Source: Sutterella sp047777475
GTDB lineage: Bacteria > Pseudomonadota > Gammaproteobacteria > Burkholderiales > Burkholderiaceae_F
Length of the DNA stretch: 64,000 bases
Assembly (NCBI GenBank): GCA_047777475.1
Contig: JBKEET010000001.1
Location: forward strand, 62,001-126,000
Reading direction: 5' to 3'
The notes beneath the pieces are model-generated. The model made no database searches, had not been told where the DNA came from, and saw only the letters and a program-made list of their open reading frames with translations. This document shows positions 28,756 to 37,828 of the stretch, one piece after another (positions within the stretch are counted from its first letter, which is position 1; each line of letters opens with the position of its first letter). The translations under genes were made by a program, and so were the position numbers.

Positions 28756-28818
28756 ATTGCGTTCGGGGCCGAAGGCTCAGCGCGATTCGGCTCCTTAGGT
28801 CATAGGCTGAAAAATTTT

Positions 28819-30399
28819 TCAGTGCCAGGCCGATTCCTTGGCCACTTCACGGCCGGTGATGCGGCCGAACACCAGGGACTCGGCATTGTTGCAGGCGCCC
28901 TGGTACAGAGCGCCCCACATGGAGCCGAGCTCGCCGGCGGCGTAGAGACGGGGAATGGGCTTGTCCAAAGCGTCCATCACCTGGCCGCGCTCGTTCTTCT
29001 TCGGACCGCCCTGGGTGTTGACCAGAGTGGGGTAGAGCGTCACCGCATAGAACGGGGCCGTTTCGATGGGTGCGGAAATCTCCGCGCCGTCCCAGGCATA
29101 GCTCTTTGCCTTGGTCTTGATCGGCCGGCCGAATTCCGTATCCTTGCCGGCCTTCACGTCGCTGTTCCAGCGCTTGACGGTGGCGGAAAGATTCTCGGCG
29201 GGGACGCCGATTTGCTTGGCGAGTTCCTCAATCGTGTCGGCTTTCTTGACGATGCCGAGCTCCACTTCGTGCGCGAGATCCTTGGACCAGCGGTGGTGCT
29301 CGCGGTTGATGGCATAGCCCGACCCGAGGGAACTGTCCAGCGGACCGGCCTTGAGTGCTTTGTCGTCAAAGACCAGATAGCAGGGAATGCGCGGGTAGCA
29401 GTGGTTGATGGCGTCGAGCGCCTGGGCGACGTAGAGCTGGCAGTGCCCGTCGATCTTCTCATTGGAGAAGCGCTTGCCGTGCTGGTCGACCCAGATCCAG
29501 GAGGGGCCGCGGACGGAGCAGGACACGGAGGTCTTGAAGCCCGGGTACTTGACGCCGAGGAAGGCGGAATAGCCGGACATGTGCCAGATGCGCGCCCCCA
29601 TCGACTGGGCAAGGCGCAGCCCGTCGCCGGTGTTGCCAGGGTTGCCGATGGCGCCGATGTGGGTGCCGAGCGTGAAGTTCTGCAGGCTTTGTCTGTCGAA
29701 TTCGTAGCCGCCGCAGGCGAGCACCACGCCCTTGCGGGCGCAGATGTTGATCTCCTTGCCGTTGTTCCTGACGGTGGCGCCGATCACCTCGTCGTTGCGG
29801 CGGATGAGCGAGACGCACGGGGAATTCAGCAGGACGGGGATGCCGCGCTTTTCAACGGCGTTCTTCAGCACGGAAAACAGGCTGTCGCCGCCGCCCCTGC
29901 GCTTGGCGTCCGGCTTGGCCTTGACACGGTAGCGCTTGATCGTTTCGTGTCCCGGCAGATTCTTGAAGCCGGCGTAGCCGTAAACGAACATCTTGATGTC
30001 GGGATCGAGCGATTTCAAGAATTCCTTGGTTTTTTTGTTTTCTTCGCAGAACGTGCGAAGCAGGGCTTCGTCGAAATCGGAATCGACAAACTGGTAAGTG
30101 CCGCGGAGATATTCATAGGCTTTCGCGGCATCGTCAGGGATCATGAAACCGCCGGCGGAAACGGCCGTGTTGCCGCCGGCTTCCGCCATCTTCTCCACGA
30201 TGAGCACTTTCGCTCCGCTGTCATGGGCGGTTATCGCGGCGCAGGCGCCTGCACCGCCGAAGCCGACGACGAGGACATCGGTTTCTCGGTCCCATTTCAT
30301 CGACGGTTCGAAAGACTTAGCGATCGCGCTGACGGCGGGGAAGCCAAAGGCCGAGGCCACCGCAGTTTTCAGGAAAGTGCGTTTTGAAAGTTTGGTCAT
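28819..30399 (-). CDS. Exported FAD-dependent oxidoreductase (flavocytochrome c reductase-like)
   Basis: A periplasmic flavoprotein of the fumarate reductase/3-ketosteroid dehydrogenase superfamily (526 aa). The N terminus SKRTFLK with a hydrophobic stretch is a Tat-type signal with KR in place of RR. The FAD-binding VVGFGGAGACAA is at about residues 44-55, with EKMAEAGGNTAVSAGG and the C-terminal RLYAAGELGSMWGALYQG. By eye, the His and Arg of the fumarate reductase motif (GGVHGANRLGGN) are Trp and Tyr here, so fumarate is unlikely to be the substrate. A terminator separates it from the upstream cytochrome gene. Confidence 0.82.
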   Translation of the reverse strand: MTKLSKRTFLKTAVASAFGFPAVSAIAKSFEPSMKWDRETDVLVVGFGGAGACAAITAHDSGAKVLIVEKMAEAGGNTAVSAGGFMIPDDAAKAYEYLRGTYQFVDSDFDEALLRTFCEENKKTKEFLKSLDPDIKMFVYGYAGFKNLPGHETIKRYRVKAKPDAKRRGGGDSLFSVLKNAVEKRGIPVLLNSPCVSLIRRNDEVIGATVRNNGKEINICARKGVVLACGGYEFDRQSLQNFTLGTHIGAIGNPGNTGDGLRLAQSMGARIWHMSGYSAFLGVKYPGFKTSVSCSVRGPSWIWVDQHGKRFSNEKIDGHCQLYVAQALDAINHCYPRIPCYLVFDDKALKAGPLDSSLGSGYAINREHHRWSKDLAHEVELGIVKKADTIEELAKQIGVPAENLSATVKRWNSDVKAGKDTEFGRPIKTKAKSYAWDGAEISAPIETAPFYAVTLYPTLVNTQGGPKKNERGQVMDALDKPIPRLYAAGELGSMWGALYQGACNNAESLVFGRITGREVAKESAWH

Positions 30400-30508
30400 T
30401 GCGGGTACTCCTTTGTGCAGGACGATGAATGTCCGGCAAAGAAAATAGGCCGCAGAGCGGTCTAGGCAAATTGATGCGTCTCAATTGCTTAGGAGTGCCT
30501 GAAAATAG

Positions 30509-30550
30509 AAAAAAGAGGCCTGATTTCGGCAAAATGCGGAAATCAGGCCT
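30509..30550 (-). terminator. Terminator after tetraheme cytochrome gene
   Basis: A 12-bp perfect stem (30516-30527 with 30539-30550), then a C and six T on the minus strand. It ends the 32757-30605 transcript before the next flavoprotein gene. Confidence 0.85.
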
Positions 30551-30604
30551 TAGCTTATAACGTACGTTTTGGCTGTTTTCCTAACATCAGCCGTTTTTTG
30601 GAAC

Positions 30605-30955
30605 TCAAGGCACGTTATATTCGTAGCTGTGGCACTGGCCGCAGTAGTTCACGGATTTCTTGTGGCCCTTGTGGCATTCCGTGCAGGGGAGCGCGCCCTC
30701 GTGCTGCGCGTGCGGGTTGACCTCGTAGCGCCCCTCGGTCTTCTTGATCATGGCGTCGTAGTCGCCGTGGCAGGAGACGCAGATCTCGTAGTCGCCCTGC
30801 TGCTTGATCTTGTGGTCCGGCGTGTGGCAGGCCTCGCACTTGACGCCCTTGGCGACGTGCCGGTCGGCGAGGAAAGGGCCGCCGGTGGCGCCTTCGGCCG
30901 CCAGGGCGATGCCGCAGAATGCGCTCAGGACGGCGGCGAACAAAAGCTTTTGCAT
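30605..30955 (-). CDS. Exported tetraheme cytochrome c
   Basis: A small periplasmic electron carrier (116 aa). A signal peptide ending ALAAE is followed by four CxxCH heme sites (CEACH, CVSCH, CTECH, CGQCH) plus extra His residues for axial ligation. This matches the stand-alone heme domain of flavocytochrome c-type reductases. It is 86 bases after the flavoprotein gene 31042-32757 and probably carries electrons to it from a membrane quinol dehydrogenase, which is not in this window. Confidence 0.9.
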   Translation of the reverse strand: MQKLLFAAVLSAFCGIALAAEGATGGPFLADRHVAKGVKCEACHTPDHKIKQQGDYEICVSCHGDYDAMIKKTEGRYEVNPHAQHEGALPCTECHKGHKKSVNYCGQCHSYEYNVP

Positions 30956-31041
30956 GGTTTTCCCCTTAAGAATTGGCCGGCTGCGGATCCTGCCCGCAGC
31001 CGGCCGATCGGGTGCTTCAGCCGGGGCTGCCGGCGTCAGCC

Positions 31042-32757
31042 TCAGATTTCAGTGTTGGGAAGCTTCGCCACCAGGGCGCCGGTGTGACGTCCGTAGACGA
31101 GGCATTCCGTGAGGTTGCCGCCGCCCTGATAGACGAACTTCTGCACCGAGTCGATCTCGCCGACGGCATAGAGGTGAGGAATCGGCTTGCCTTCCCAGGT
31201 GAGGACGGCGCGGTCTTCGTTGGCGAGCAGGCCGCCCTTGGTGTTCGGGCCGCCGGCGACCAGCTGCACCGCGTAGAACGGGCCGGTCTCAATCTTGCCG
31301 AGCGTATTGGCGCGGCGCTCGAAATCGTCGTCGTGCTTCTTGTCGCAGAGCTCATTGAAGCGTTTCACGGAAGCGATCAGGCGATCCTTGTCCATGCGGC
31401 CCTTGTTGTCCGGCTGCTTCTTGATCTTCTCGGCGAGCTCTTCAAGAGAGTCGGCCTTGAGGATGAGGCCGTCCTTGATGGCCTTCTCGTTCTTCTGGTC
31501 CCATTCCGCAAGGCCGTAGCCCACGACGGAGATGCCGAGGGCGGCGAGCGGCTTGGAGGTGCGCAGCGTCTCGTCGAAAATCATCCACGAAGGCGTGCGC
31601 GGATATTCGAGCTTGGAAATGTCGAACTTGACCGCTTCCTTGTAGAAGAAGTAGCGGGACGGATTGTCGGTGATCTTCGTCTCGGCCGCATAGCGCGTGC
31701 CGTAGTTGTCGACCACGATCGAGTGAGCCGAGCCGACGGCTGGGGTGATCGTGCCGATGCGCATGCCGTTGTAAGTCTTCAGCGTCGGGATAATCATGCG
31801 GGCGGCCGACTTGCCGACTTTCTCGAGGCCCGCGCCGACTGCCATGCCCATGGCGATGCCGTCACCGGTGTTGGACGTCGTGCCGTAGAAGGCCCAGCCC
31901 TTGATGCCCGGGCCTTCGAGGAAGGCCTGACGCATCGCGGGCGAATACTCGTAGCCGCCCGAGCAGATGACGACGGCCTTGAGGGCGCGCACGGTGACGC
32001 GCTTGCCGTTCTTGTCCTTGCCGGCGACGCCGACGACTTCGCCCTTCGCATTCTTGAACACTTGATAGGCTGGCGTCTGCCACAGGATCTGAATCTTCTT
32101 GCCCTGCTTCTTCACGCCTTCTTCAAGGCAGCGCCAGAAGGCTTCGCCGGAGCTCGTTTCCTCTTTCGGGCTGTGGAAGCTCGGCTGGTTGAAGTTCTTC
32201 ATCCTCTTTTGGTACGTGGAGCGGTAAGCGTTGTACTTGCACTCCTTGGCGCCCGGGAAATTGGGGAAGGCGGCTTTGTTGAAGCCCGGCTGCGTGCCGC
32301 CGATGAAGGCGGGGTCGAGGCTCTGCATGAATTCCAGGTTGGTCGGGGTCAGTTCGGCCCAAATCTTTGCGAGTCCCTTGGAGTACTGGGGAATTTCGCC
32401 TTCGAGCTTCCAAGGAATGTTTTCGCCCGAGAACATGGCCTGCGCGTACTGTTCAAGCGCTTTCTTGTCGCCGTCCTTGAACGGGCAGTGGAAAATGCCG
32501 CCGCTCATGCGCGTGTTGTTGATGTGACGGTCCTGAGGATTCTTTTCAAGTATCACGACATTCGCGCCGTTCTGAGCGGCGCAGATGGCCGTGGTGGCGC
32601 CGGCGCCGCCGAAGCCGATCACGGCAACGTCGGTCGTAATGTCCCATTTCTTAGGAAGCCCGGCCTGGACCTCTGGCGCAGCAGCGAATGCCGGGGCGAC
32701 CGCAGAAGCAACAGCTCCTGTCAAAGCACCTTTAAGAAAATTGCGGCGATTTGTCAT
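31042..32757 (-). CDS. Tat-exported FAD-dependent oxidoreductase
   Basis: A 571-aa periplasmic flavoprotein. The Tat signal is MTNRRNFLKGALTG, with likely cleavage after AFA. FAD-binding motifs are VAVIGFGGAGATTA and VVICSGGYEYSPAM, and the C-terminal end has HLYAVGEIDSVQKFVYQGGGN. Like the 28819 protein it has Tyr-Gln-Gly where fumarate reductases have Arg-Leu-Gly, and Gln instead of the active-site His. It is the first gene of a pair with the tetraheme cytochrome, so it is probably a terminal reductase for an unidentified organic acceptor. A palindromic site lies about 90 bases upstream. Confidence 0.82.
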   Translation of the reverse strand: MTNRRNFLKGALTGAVASAVAPAFAAAPEVQAGLPKKWDITTDVAVIGFGGAGATTAICAAQNGANVVILEKNPQDRHINNTRMSGGIFHCPFKDGDKKALEQYAQAMFSGENIPWKLEGEIPQYSKGLAKIWAELTPTNLEFMQSLDPAFIGGTQPGFNKAAFPNFPGAKECKYNAYRSTYQKRMKNFNQPSFHSPKEETSSGEAFWRCLEEGVKKQGKKIQILWQTPAYQVFKNAKGEVVGVAGKDKNGKRVTVRALKAVVICSGGYEYSPAMRQAFLEGPGIKGWAFYGTTSNTGDGIAMGMAVGAGLEKVGKSAARMIIPTLKTYNGMRIGTITPAVGSAHSIVVDNYGTRYAAETKITDNPSRYFFYKEAVKFDISKLEYPRTPSWMIFDETLRTSKPLAALGISVVGYGLAEWDQKNEKAIKDGLILKADSLEELAEKIKKQPDNKGRMDKDRLIASVKRFNELCDKKHDDDFERRANTLGKIETGPFYAVQLVAGGPNTKGGLLANEDRAVLTWEGKPIPHLYAVGEIDSVQKFVYQGGGNLTECLVYGRHTGALVAKLPNTEI

Positions 32758-32845
32758 AGTTATCTCCTCATTTCATTCCCGTGGGCAAAAATTGGCGGGA
32801 TCTCCTATTCCCGATTTTATGTTTCGGATAAGCGTCCGCCTATAG

Positions 32846-32869
32846 ATGTATTCCCCTTGACAGATACAT
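32846..32869. promoter_or_regulatory. Palindromic candidate operator upstream of the flavoprotein-cytochrome pair
   Basis: ATGTAT and ATACAT, separated by 12 bases, form a perfect 6-bp inverted repeat. The arrangement resembles LysR-type sites. The site is in the AT-rich gap between the HNH gene and the flavoprotein gene. No regulator gene is adjacent. Confidence 0.35.
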
Positions 32870-32953
32870 TTTTTTAAACTTTTGTATTCAAGGAGATAGG
32901 GAACGAAAGCAGACCTCTCAATGATTTGAATCGAAGTTGAGAAACAAAGGGGG

Positions 32954-33781
32954 TTAAATTCTTATTTCACCTTTCTGATAACCCTCGTAATGTCTTTCAA
33001 GAAAACTTGGATCGGGTCTCGCATTAGAGTGAGCGGGCTCTCGCAAAGGCTTGCCGTCTATGTGCTCAAACAAAAGCTTCAGGTCACCCTTCGGGGTTCT
33101 GTCGAGAAGTTCTTTGGAGACATGAATGATCATTGAGGGATCGATACCAAGCAGATTGGCGTCGTAAGCACGGTGAATCAAAGGATTGAGCGTTAGACCA
33201 TTGGCCGGAACGAGCCGAAGGGAGGCGTCTTCACTCCACCCAACAATATGGGCGACTTCCAGAAGGGATCCGCATCGAAGTCCCGTTACAAGGCATTCGC
33301 TGCCATAACGCTGCATTACGGTGCTTCTATAGAAATTTTGGAAGAGACGCTCACGGCGCTCAACGATTATTTCGGTAGGAACTTCTGAGCCGTTTACAAC
33401 TCTCGGTTTGCTCGGTATATCGGGGCTGTCATCAGGTATGACTACATTGAACGGTACGTCGCAACGGTGTGCGGCTTCCCCTGCGGCAGCGATGAGTTCA
33501 GTAAGGGAGTGGGAGTAGCTGGCACCGATGTATTTGTTCCAGATTTCCCGATCGAGGTGCCCAACGTTGGCGAAACCCCGGCGCCCGGATTCTGCAACGC
33601 GCCGATCTAGGCTTGCGAAGTTGCCCAGCTTGAAGGAGACGGAGCCGGGAGTGCGCCTAAGCGCATCGGCGAGATCGGCGATTTCGGGATTCTTCGGTGA
33701 GATTCTGGCGTAAGGCGTGCGCAGGTAAAGAGCCAAGGCAAGCGTCAGCTCGTCTTCCGTCCAATTCTTCCTCTCGGTCAT
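32954..33781 (-). CDS. HNH endonuclease domain protein
   Basis: A 275-aa protein with a C-terminal HNH-type nuclease domain: CLVTGLRCGSLLEVAHIVGW, then NGLTLNPLIHRAYDANLLGID, which holds the catalytic His and the NxxH-like finger. The N-terminal part starts with a Myb-like stretch (NWTEDELTLALALY) and a DNA-binding-like SVSFKLGNFASLD segment. Such proteins are often restriction endonucleases. No methyltransferase or other defence gene is adjacent, and GC content is clearly lower than in neighbouring genes, so horizontal gain is likely. Substrate unknown. Confidence 0.75.
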   Translation of the reverse strand: MTERKNWTEDELTLALALYLRTPYARISPKNPEIADLADALRRTPGSVSFKLGNFASLDRRVAESGRRGFANVGHLDREIWNKYIGASYSHSLTELIAAAGEAAHRCDVPFNVVIPDDSPDIPSKPRVVNGSEVPTEIIVERRERLFQNFYRSTVMQRYGSECLVTGLRCGSLLEVAHIVGWSEDASLRLVPANGLTLNPLIHRAYDANLLGIDPSMIIHVSKELLDRTPKGDLKLLFEHIDGKPLREPAHSNARPDPSFLERHYEGYQKGEIRI

Positions 33782-33869
33782 TCCCCTGCTCCTTATTGCA
33801 TGCAGACAGCCGGATTATGCTGCGGGGAGGAGGGCTGCCGCCATCCGGAATTGCCATACACCGGACAGC

Positions 33870-33904
33870 AAAAAGCCCGACGCTTTGAAAGCATCGGGCT
33901 TTTT
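33870..33904. terminator. Bidirectional terminator
   Basis: AAAAAGCCCGA pairs with TCGGGCTTTTT at 33870-33880 and 33894-33904, with two further inner pairs and one mismatch. Runs of A and T on both sides serve both directions, and it lies just after rpmG. Confidence 0.85.
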
Positions 33905-33927
33905 GAAAGTACGTGAAGCAGGGCTGA

Positions 33928-34095
33928 TTAGCGAAGCTTCGTTTCCTTGTAGGCAACGTGCTTGCGCGCCACCGGATCGTACTTCATCATTTCAAGCTTG
34001 CCAGACGTGGTCTTCTTGTTCTTGGTGGTCGTATAGAAATGACCGGTACCGGCCGTCGACTCCAGCTTGATCTTTTCACGAGCGCCTTTTGCCAT
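33928..34095 (-). CDS. rpmG: 50S ribosomal protein L33
   Basis: Large-subunit protein bL33 (55 aa), MAKGAREKIKLES at the N terminus and VAYKETKLR at the end. It is the cysteine-free form, lacking the zinc-binding CxxC pairs. It is second after rpmB with a 12-base gap, the usual order, and has an AGGAG ribosome site. Confidence 0.96.
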   Translation of the reverse strand: MAKGAREKIKLESTAGTGHFYTTTKNKKTTSGKLEMMKYDPVARKHVAYKETKLR

Positions 34096-34107
34096 GGTGA
34101 ACTCCTA

Positions 34108-34341
34108 TTAGATTTCGCCGCGGGCGCGGAGATCCGCCAGAACCGCATCAATACCAATCTTATCAACCGTACGAAGGCCAGCCGTCGTCAGACGAAGACG
34201 AACCCAGCGATTTTCGCTCTCAACCCAGAAACGGCGATACTGCAGGTTGGGCATAAAGCGACGCTTGGTTTTATTGTTCGCGTGCGAGACTCGATGGCCG
34301 ACCATCGGCGCCTTACCGGTGACTTGACACACTCGTGCCAT
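34108..34341 (-). CDS. rpmB: 50S ribosomal protein L28
   Basis: Large-subunit protein bL28 (77 aa), beginning MARVCQVTGKAPMVGHRVSH and containing RRFMPNLQYRRFW. GGAG stands 7 bases before the chosen ATG; a TTG two codons earlier is less likely. It heads the rpmB-rpmG pair. Confidence 0.96.
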   Translation of the reverse strand: MARVCQVTGKAPMVGHRVSHANNKTKRRFMPNLQYRRFWVESENRWVRLRLTTAGLRTVDKIGIDAVLADLRARGEI

Positions 34342-34624
34342 CTTCAACTCCAGTCAAAAAAGATAAAACGTCTCGCAGACTCTGATCCTTTCGGCGAGCC
34401 ACGCGAGCGCAGAAAACTGAGATTATACGCTTCTATAGAATGGGCCGCCACCGCTTCCTGCGACAGCTCGCAGGGGGAGGACTGCCCCGCATGTCAGTAC
34501 AGGGAGTCGGGCAGCGCACAAATTTCAGCGCGGAGCGCATTCTAAACGTTTTTTCCCGTTCTGTGTGCCGTTACGGTCAAAAATCTTTAGACTCGGCAAA
34601 GACGCTAGCTTTTGGAGACTGATA

Positions 34625-35578
34625 ATGAAGGTTCTTCTCGCGCAGCCGCGGGGATTCTGCGCCGGCGTGACCCGGGCGATCACGATCGTCGCGCGCGCGC
34701 TCGAAATTTACGGCGCGCCGATCTACGTGCGCCACGAGATCGTTCACAACCGCACCGTCGTCGAGGGGTTAAGAAGCCGCGGCGCGGTGTTCGTCGACAG
34801 CCTCTCGGAAGTCCCCGAAGGCTCGACCGTCGTTTTTTCGGCCCACGGCGTGCCGAAGGCCGTGAGCGACGAGGCCGCGCGAAGGGGGCTGCGCGTTTTC
34901 GACGCCACGTGCCCGCTCGTCACCAAGGTGCACCGCGAGGTGGTGCGCATGCGCGGCGAAGGCAAGAACCTGATCATGATCGGGCACGCGGGGCATCCCG
35001 AGGTCGAAGGCACGATGGGCCAGGTCGAGGACGGCATCGTGCTCGTTCAGCGCCCGTCCGACGTGGCGGCCCTGCCTTTTGAAGGCGAGGGCGAAAACCT
35101 CGCCTACGTCACCCAGACGACGATGAGCGCCGACGACAGCAAGTCCGTGATCGAAGCCCTCAAGCGGCGCTATCCGCGCATCCGCGAGCCCAAGCGCCAG
35201 GACATCTGCTACGCGACCACGAACCGCCAGGAGGCCGTGAAGAAAATGGCGCGGGCCGGCGTCGGCCTCGTCCTGGTGATCGGCTCCGAGACGAGTTCCA
35301 ATTCCAATCGCCTGCGCGAGGTGGCCGAGCGCGAGGGCGCCAGGGCCTATCTCATCGACACGGCCGAGCACATCGACAAGGCGTGGTTCGAGGGCGTCGA
35401 GAGCGTCGGCATCACGGCGGGCGCCTCCGCTCCGGAGTCCCTGGTGCAGGGCGTGCTTCGCTTCCTGCACGACGAGTTCGGCGCCGAGAGCCCGCAGACG
35501 CTCCCGGGGACGGAGGAAAACGTCGCCTTCCCTATGCCGAAAGGCCTCTGGGAGAGCGATCTTGCGGCGCATCACTGA
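34625..35578 (+). CDS. ispH: 4-hydroxy-3-methylbut-2-enyl diphosphate reductase
   Basis: The last step of the MEP isoprenoid pathway, a [4Fe-4S] enzyme. The 317-aa protein has the three cluster cysteines: Cys12 (PRGFCAGVTRAI), Cys96 (DATCPLVTKVH) and Cys195 (DICYATTNRQ). Substrate-binding HGVPK, GHAGHPEVEGTMGQ and SSNSNRL motifs are also present. The ATG after TTGGAGACTGATA is used. Confidence 0.96.
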   Translation: MKVLLAQPRGFCAGVTRAITIVARALEIYGAPIYVRHEIVHNRTVVEGLRSRGAVFVDSLSEVPEGSTVVFSAHGVPKAVSDEAARRGLRVFDATCPLVTKVHREVVRMRGEGKNLIMIGHAGHPEVEGTMGQVEDGIVLVQRPSDVAALPFEGEGENLAYVTQTTMSADDSKSVIEALKRRYPRIREPKRQDICYATTNRQEAVKKMARAGVGLVLVIGSETSSNSNRLREVAEREGARAYLIDTAEHIDKAWFEGVESVGITAGASAPESLVQGVLRFLHDEFGAESPQTLPGTEENVAFPMPKGLWESDLAAHH

Positions 35579-35710
35579 AAAAGCAGTGAAGATGCGTCAT
35601 GAGCCTGTTTCGGATCAAAGAAGGGCGTTCCCCTCCGGTGCGGAGAGGCCATAATCAAAACCCCGGCCGGACGCAAGGCTTCGGCCCGGAAACTCTATAA
35701 AGCAGAAGAC

Positions 35711-36205
35711 ATGAGCAAAGAAAAACATCAGAGTCTCACTCCCGCCACGCAGTGGCTTAAACAGCACAAAGTTCCTTTCGAGGAGCGCTCCTACGAGTAC
35801 ACGCCGCACGGCGGCGCCCTGCAGGCGGCCAAGGAATGCGGCATCGATCCGCACCGCGTCGTGAAGACGATCATCATGGAAGACGAGAACGCCAAGCCGC
35901 TCGTCGTGCTGATGCACGGCGACTGCGACATCTCGACGAAGAACCTCGCCCGGCAGATCGGCGTCAAGCGCGTGTCGCCCTGCGAGGTCGAGCAGGCGCA
36001 GCGCAACTCCGGCTACATGGTGGGCGGCACGAGCCCGTTCGGAACGCGAAAGAAGATGCCGATCTACGTGCAGAAGACGATTCTCGACTTCGACAAGATC
36101 TTTATTAACGGCGGCCGCCGCGGTTATCAGGTGGGGATCGATCCGAAGGTGCTCACCGAGCAGCTCGGCGCCATTCCGGTCGACGTGGCCAACGAGAAGG
36201 AATGA
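35711..36205 (+). CDS. ybaK: Cys-tRNA(Pro)/Cys-tRNA(Cys) deacylase YbaK
   Basis: Removes mischarged cysteine from tRNA-Pro. The 164-aa protein shows the INS-superfamily fold with Lys in RVVKTIIME, and the YbaK/EbsC signature GYMVGGTSPFGTRKKMPIYV. It also has the conserved NGGRRGYQVGIDP segment. It follows ispH by 132 bases on the same strand and ends before a convergent terminator. Confidence 0.93.
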   Translation: MSKEKHQSLTPATQWLKQHKVPFEERSYEYTPHGGALQAAKECGIDPHRVVKTIIMEDENAKPLVVLMHGDCDISTKNLARQIGVKRVSPCEVEQAQRNSGYMVGGTSPFGTRKKMPIYVQKTILDFDKIFINGGRRGYQVGIDPKVLTEQLGAIPVDVANEKE

Positions 36206-36232
36206 GGCCGTAAGCTTTCAAGTTAAACGAAA

Positions 36233-36259
36233 GGGCGCCGACCCCGAAGGGCGGCGCCC
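36233..36259 (-). terminator. Terminator between ybaK and tsaD
   Basis: GGGCGCCG (36233-36240) pairs with CGGCGCCC (36252-36259), followed on the minus strand by TTTCGTTT. It serves tsaD, and perhaps ybaK as well. Confidence 0.65.
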
Positions 36260-36289
36260 ATCCATTTATATAGAGCGGAGCGTCTTCTC

Positions 36290-37321
36290 TCAGATGCTCT
36301 GCAGCGCCCAGCGCGGCTTGACGCTGAAGGCTTTCTTGCCGCGCAGCGCTTCGATCTCCTCGGGCTTCATGCTCTGAAGCCTGGCGAGCCCGGCCACGGC
36401 GATCATGGCGCCGTTGTCGGTGGAGAGCCGCAGGGGCGGGAAGAAAATCTTGCCGCGGCGGCGCGTCACTTCCTTGGTGAGGCGCTCGCGAAGCTGCTTG
36501 TTCGCGGAAACGCCGCCCGCCACGACGACGTTCTTGAGGCCCGTCGTCTTCATGGCGCGGATGAGTTTCGCGGAAAGCACGTCGGTCACCGACTCGACGA
36601 AGGCGCGCGCGAGGTCGGCGCGGAATTTTTCGTTCTTCGGGTCGGGCGCGCTCTGCACGGCCGTGAGCACCGAGGTCTTGAGGCCGGAGAAGCTCATGTT
36701 GAGGTTGGGCGCGTGCATCATGGGGCGCGCGAGCTCGATGGCGCCGGGCGTGCCTTTTTCGGCGAGCGCCGAAACGGCGGGGCCGCCCGGGTAGGGCAGG
36801 CCGAGAAGCTGGGCGCACTTGTCGAACGCCTCGCCCGCCGCATCGTCGAGCGTTTCGCCGAGCAGCTCGTAGGAGCCGAAGCGCTCCACCTTCATGAACT
36901 GCGTGTGGCCGCCCGAGACGAGCAGCGCGATGAACGGGAACTGCGGCGCGGGCGTCGAAAGCCTCGCCGCGAGCAGGTGCCCTTCGAGATGATGCACGCC
37001 GAGCACGGGGACGCCGAGCGCCCAGCCGATGGCGTGCGCGACGCTCGCGCCCACGAGCAGCGCACCGGCGAGGCCGGGGCCCTCGGTGACGGCGATCGCG
37101 TCGATGTCGGAGCGCTTCTTGCCCGCCTTTTCGAGCACCTCGTCGATCAGCGCGATGCAGCGGCGGATGTGGTCGCGGCTCGCGAGCTCGGGAACCACGC
37201 CGCCGTAAGCGCGGTGCATGTCAATCTGCGTGTGCAGCGCGTCGGCGAGCAGCCCCTCTTTGTCGGATATGAGGGCCGCTCCCGTCTCGTCGCAGGAGGA
37301 TTCGATACCTAGAACTAGCAT
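36290..37321 (-). CDS. tsaD: tRNA N6-adenosine threonylcarbamoyltransferase
   Basis: The catalytic subunit for t6A37 modification of ANN-decoding tRNAs. The 343-aa product starts MLVLGIESSCDETGAA and has metal ligands His111 and His115 in HHLEGHLLAA. It also has the ATPase-fold segments LLVSGGHTQ, PYPGGPAVSALAE, GGVSANKQLRE and DNGAMIA. It is divergent from rpsU, as in many proteobacteria. An upstream TTG at 37330 is a weaker start. Confidence 0.96.
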   Translation of the reverse strand: MLVLGIESSCDETGAALISDKEGLLADALHTQIDMHRAYGGVVPELASRDHIRRCIALIDEVLEKAGKKRSDIDAIAVTEGPGLAGALLVGASVAHAIGWALGVPVLGVHHLEGHLLAARLSTPAPQFPFIALLVSGGHTQFMKVERFGSYELLGETLDDAAGEAFDKCAQLLGLPYPGGPAVSALAEKGTPGAIELARPMMHAPNLNMSFSGLKTSVLTAVQSAPDPKNEKFRADLARAFVESVTDVLSAKLIRAMKTTGLKNVVVAGGVSANKQLRERLTKEVTRRRGKIFFPPLRLSTDNGAMIAVAGLARLQSMKPEEIEALRGKKAFSVKPRWALQSI

Positions 37322-37527
37322 AGTGCGCAAATTTTACGAGAAATTCCTAGCTTCCGTTTGAAATCCTCACCCGTTTTGTGTCAAAATTACGGACTTCGCA
37401 TAGTGCCCCTTCTCAAAAAGGGCGCGTGCGGAAAATTTTTCGGCCGTTCTCCCTCGGCCCGGAACGGGAGAGGCGGCTTATAAGACTGTTTCCGGGTCAC
37501 CACTAAACACTGAGGTTAGGTTACCTA

Positions 37528-37740
37528 ATGCCCACTATCCGCGTTAAAGAGAACGAACCGTTTGAAGTGGCCCTCCGCCGCTTCAAGCGCACCATCGAAA
37601 AGTCCGGCCTGCTCACCGAGCTCCGCGCCCGCGAGTTCTATGAGAAGCCCACGGCTGAGCGCAAGCGCAAGAAGGCTGCGGCCATCAAGCGTCACTACAA
37701 GCGCCTGCGCAGCATGATGCTGCCGAAGAAGCTCTACTGA
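37528..37740 (+). CDS. rpsU: 30S ribosomal protein S21
   Basis: Small-subunit protein bS21 (70 aa), MPTIRVKENEPFEVALRRFKR at the N terminus and a basic KRKKAAAIKRHYKRLRSM tail. It is followed by yqeY after 88 bases, a common arrangement; in many relatives dnaG and rpoD come next, but here they do not. Confidence 0.97.
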   Translation: MPTIRVKENEPFEVALRRFKRTIEKSGLLTELRAREFYEKPTAERKRKKAAAIKRHYKRLRSMMLPKKLY

Positions 37741-37828
37741 TCTCTTTCAGGCTGAGCCTGCCGCAGGACCGCTGAGCGGCCCCGGCAAACGCAAAGAATT
37801 CACAAATTTACCCTCACGAAGGATGGTG

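Noticed and set aside
32855..32885. TTGACA on the plus strand near 32857 as a promoter
   Set aside because: No gene reads rightward from it; it is part of the palindromic region serving the minus-strand flavoprotein gene.
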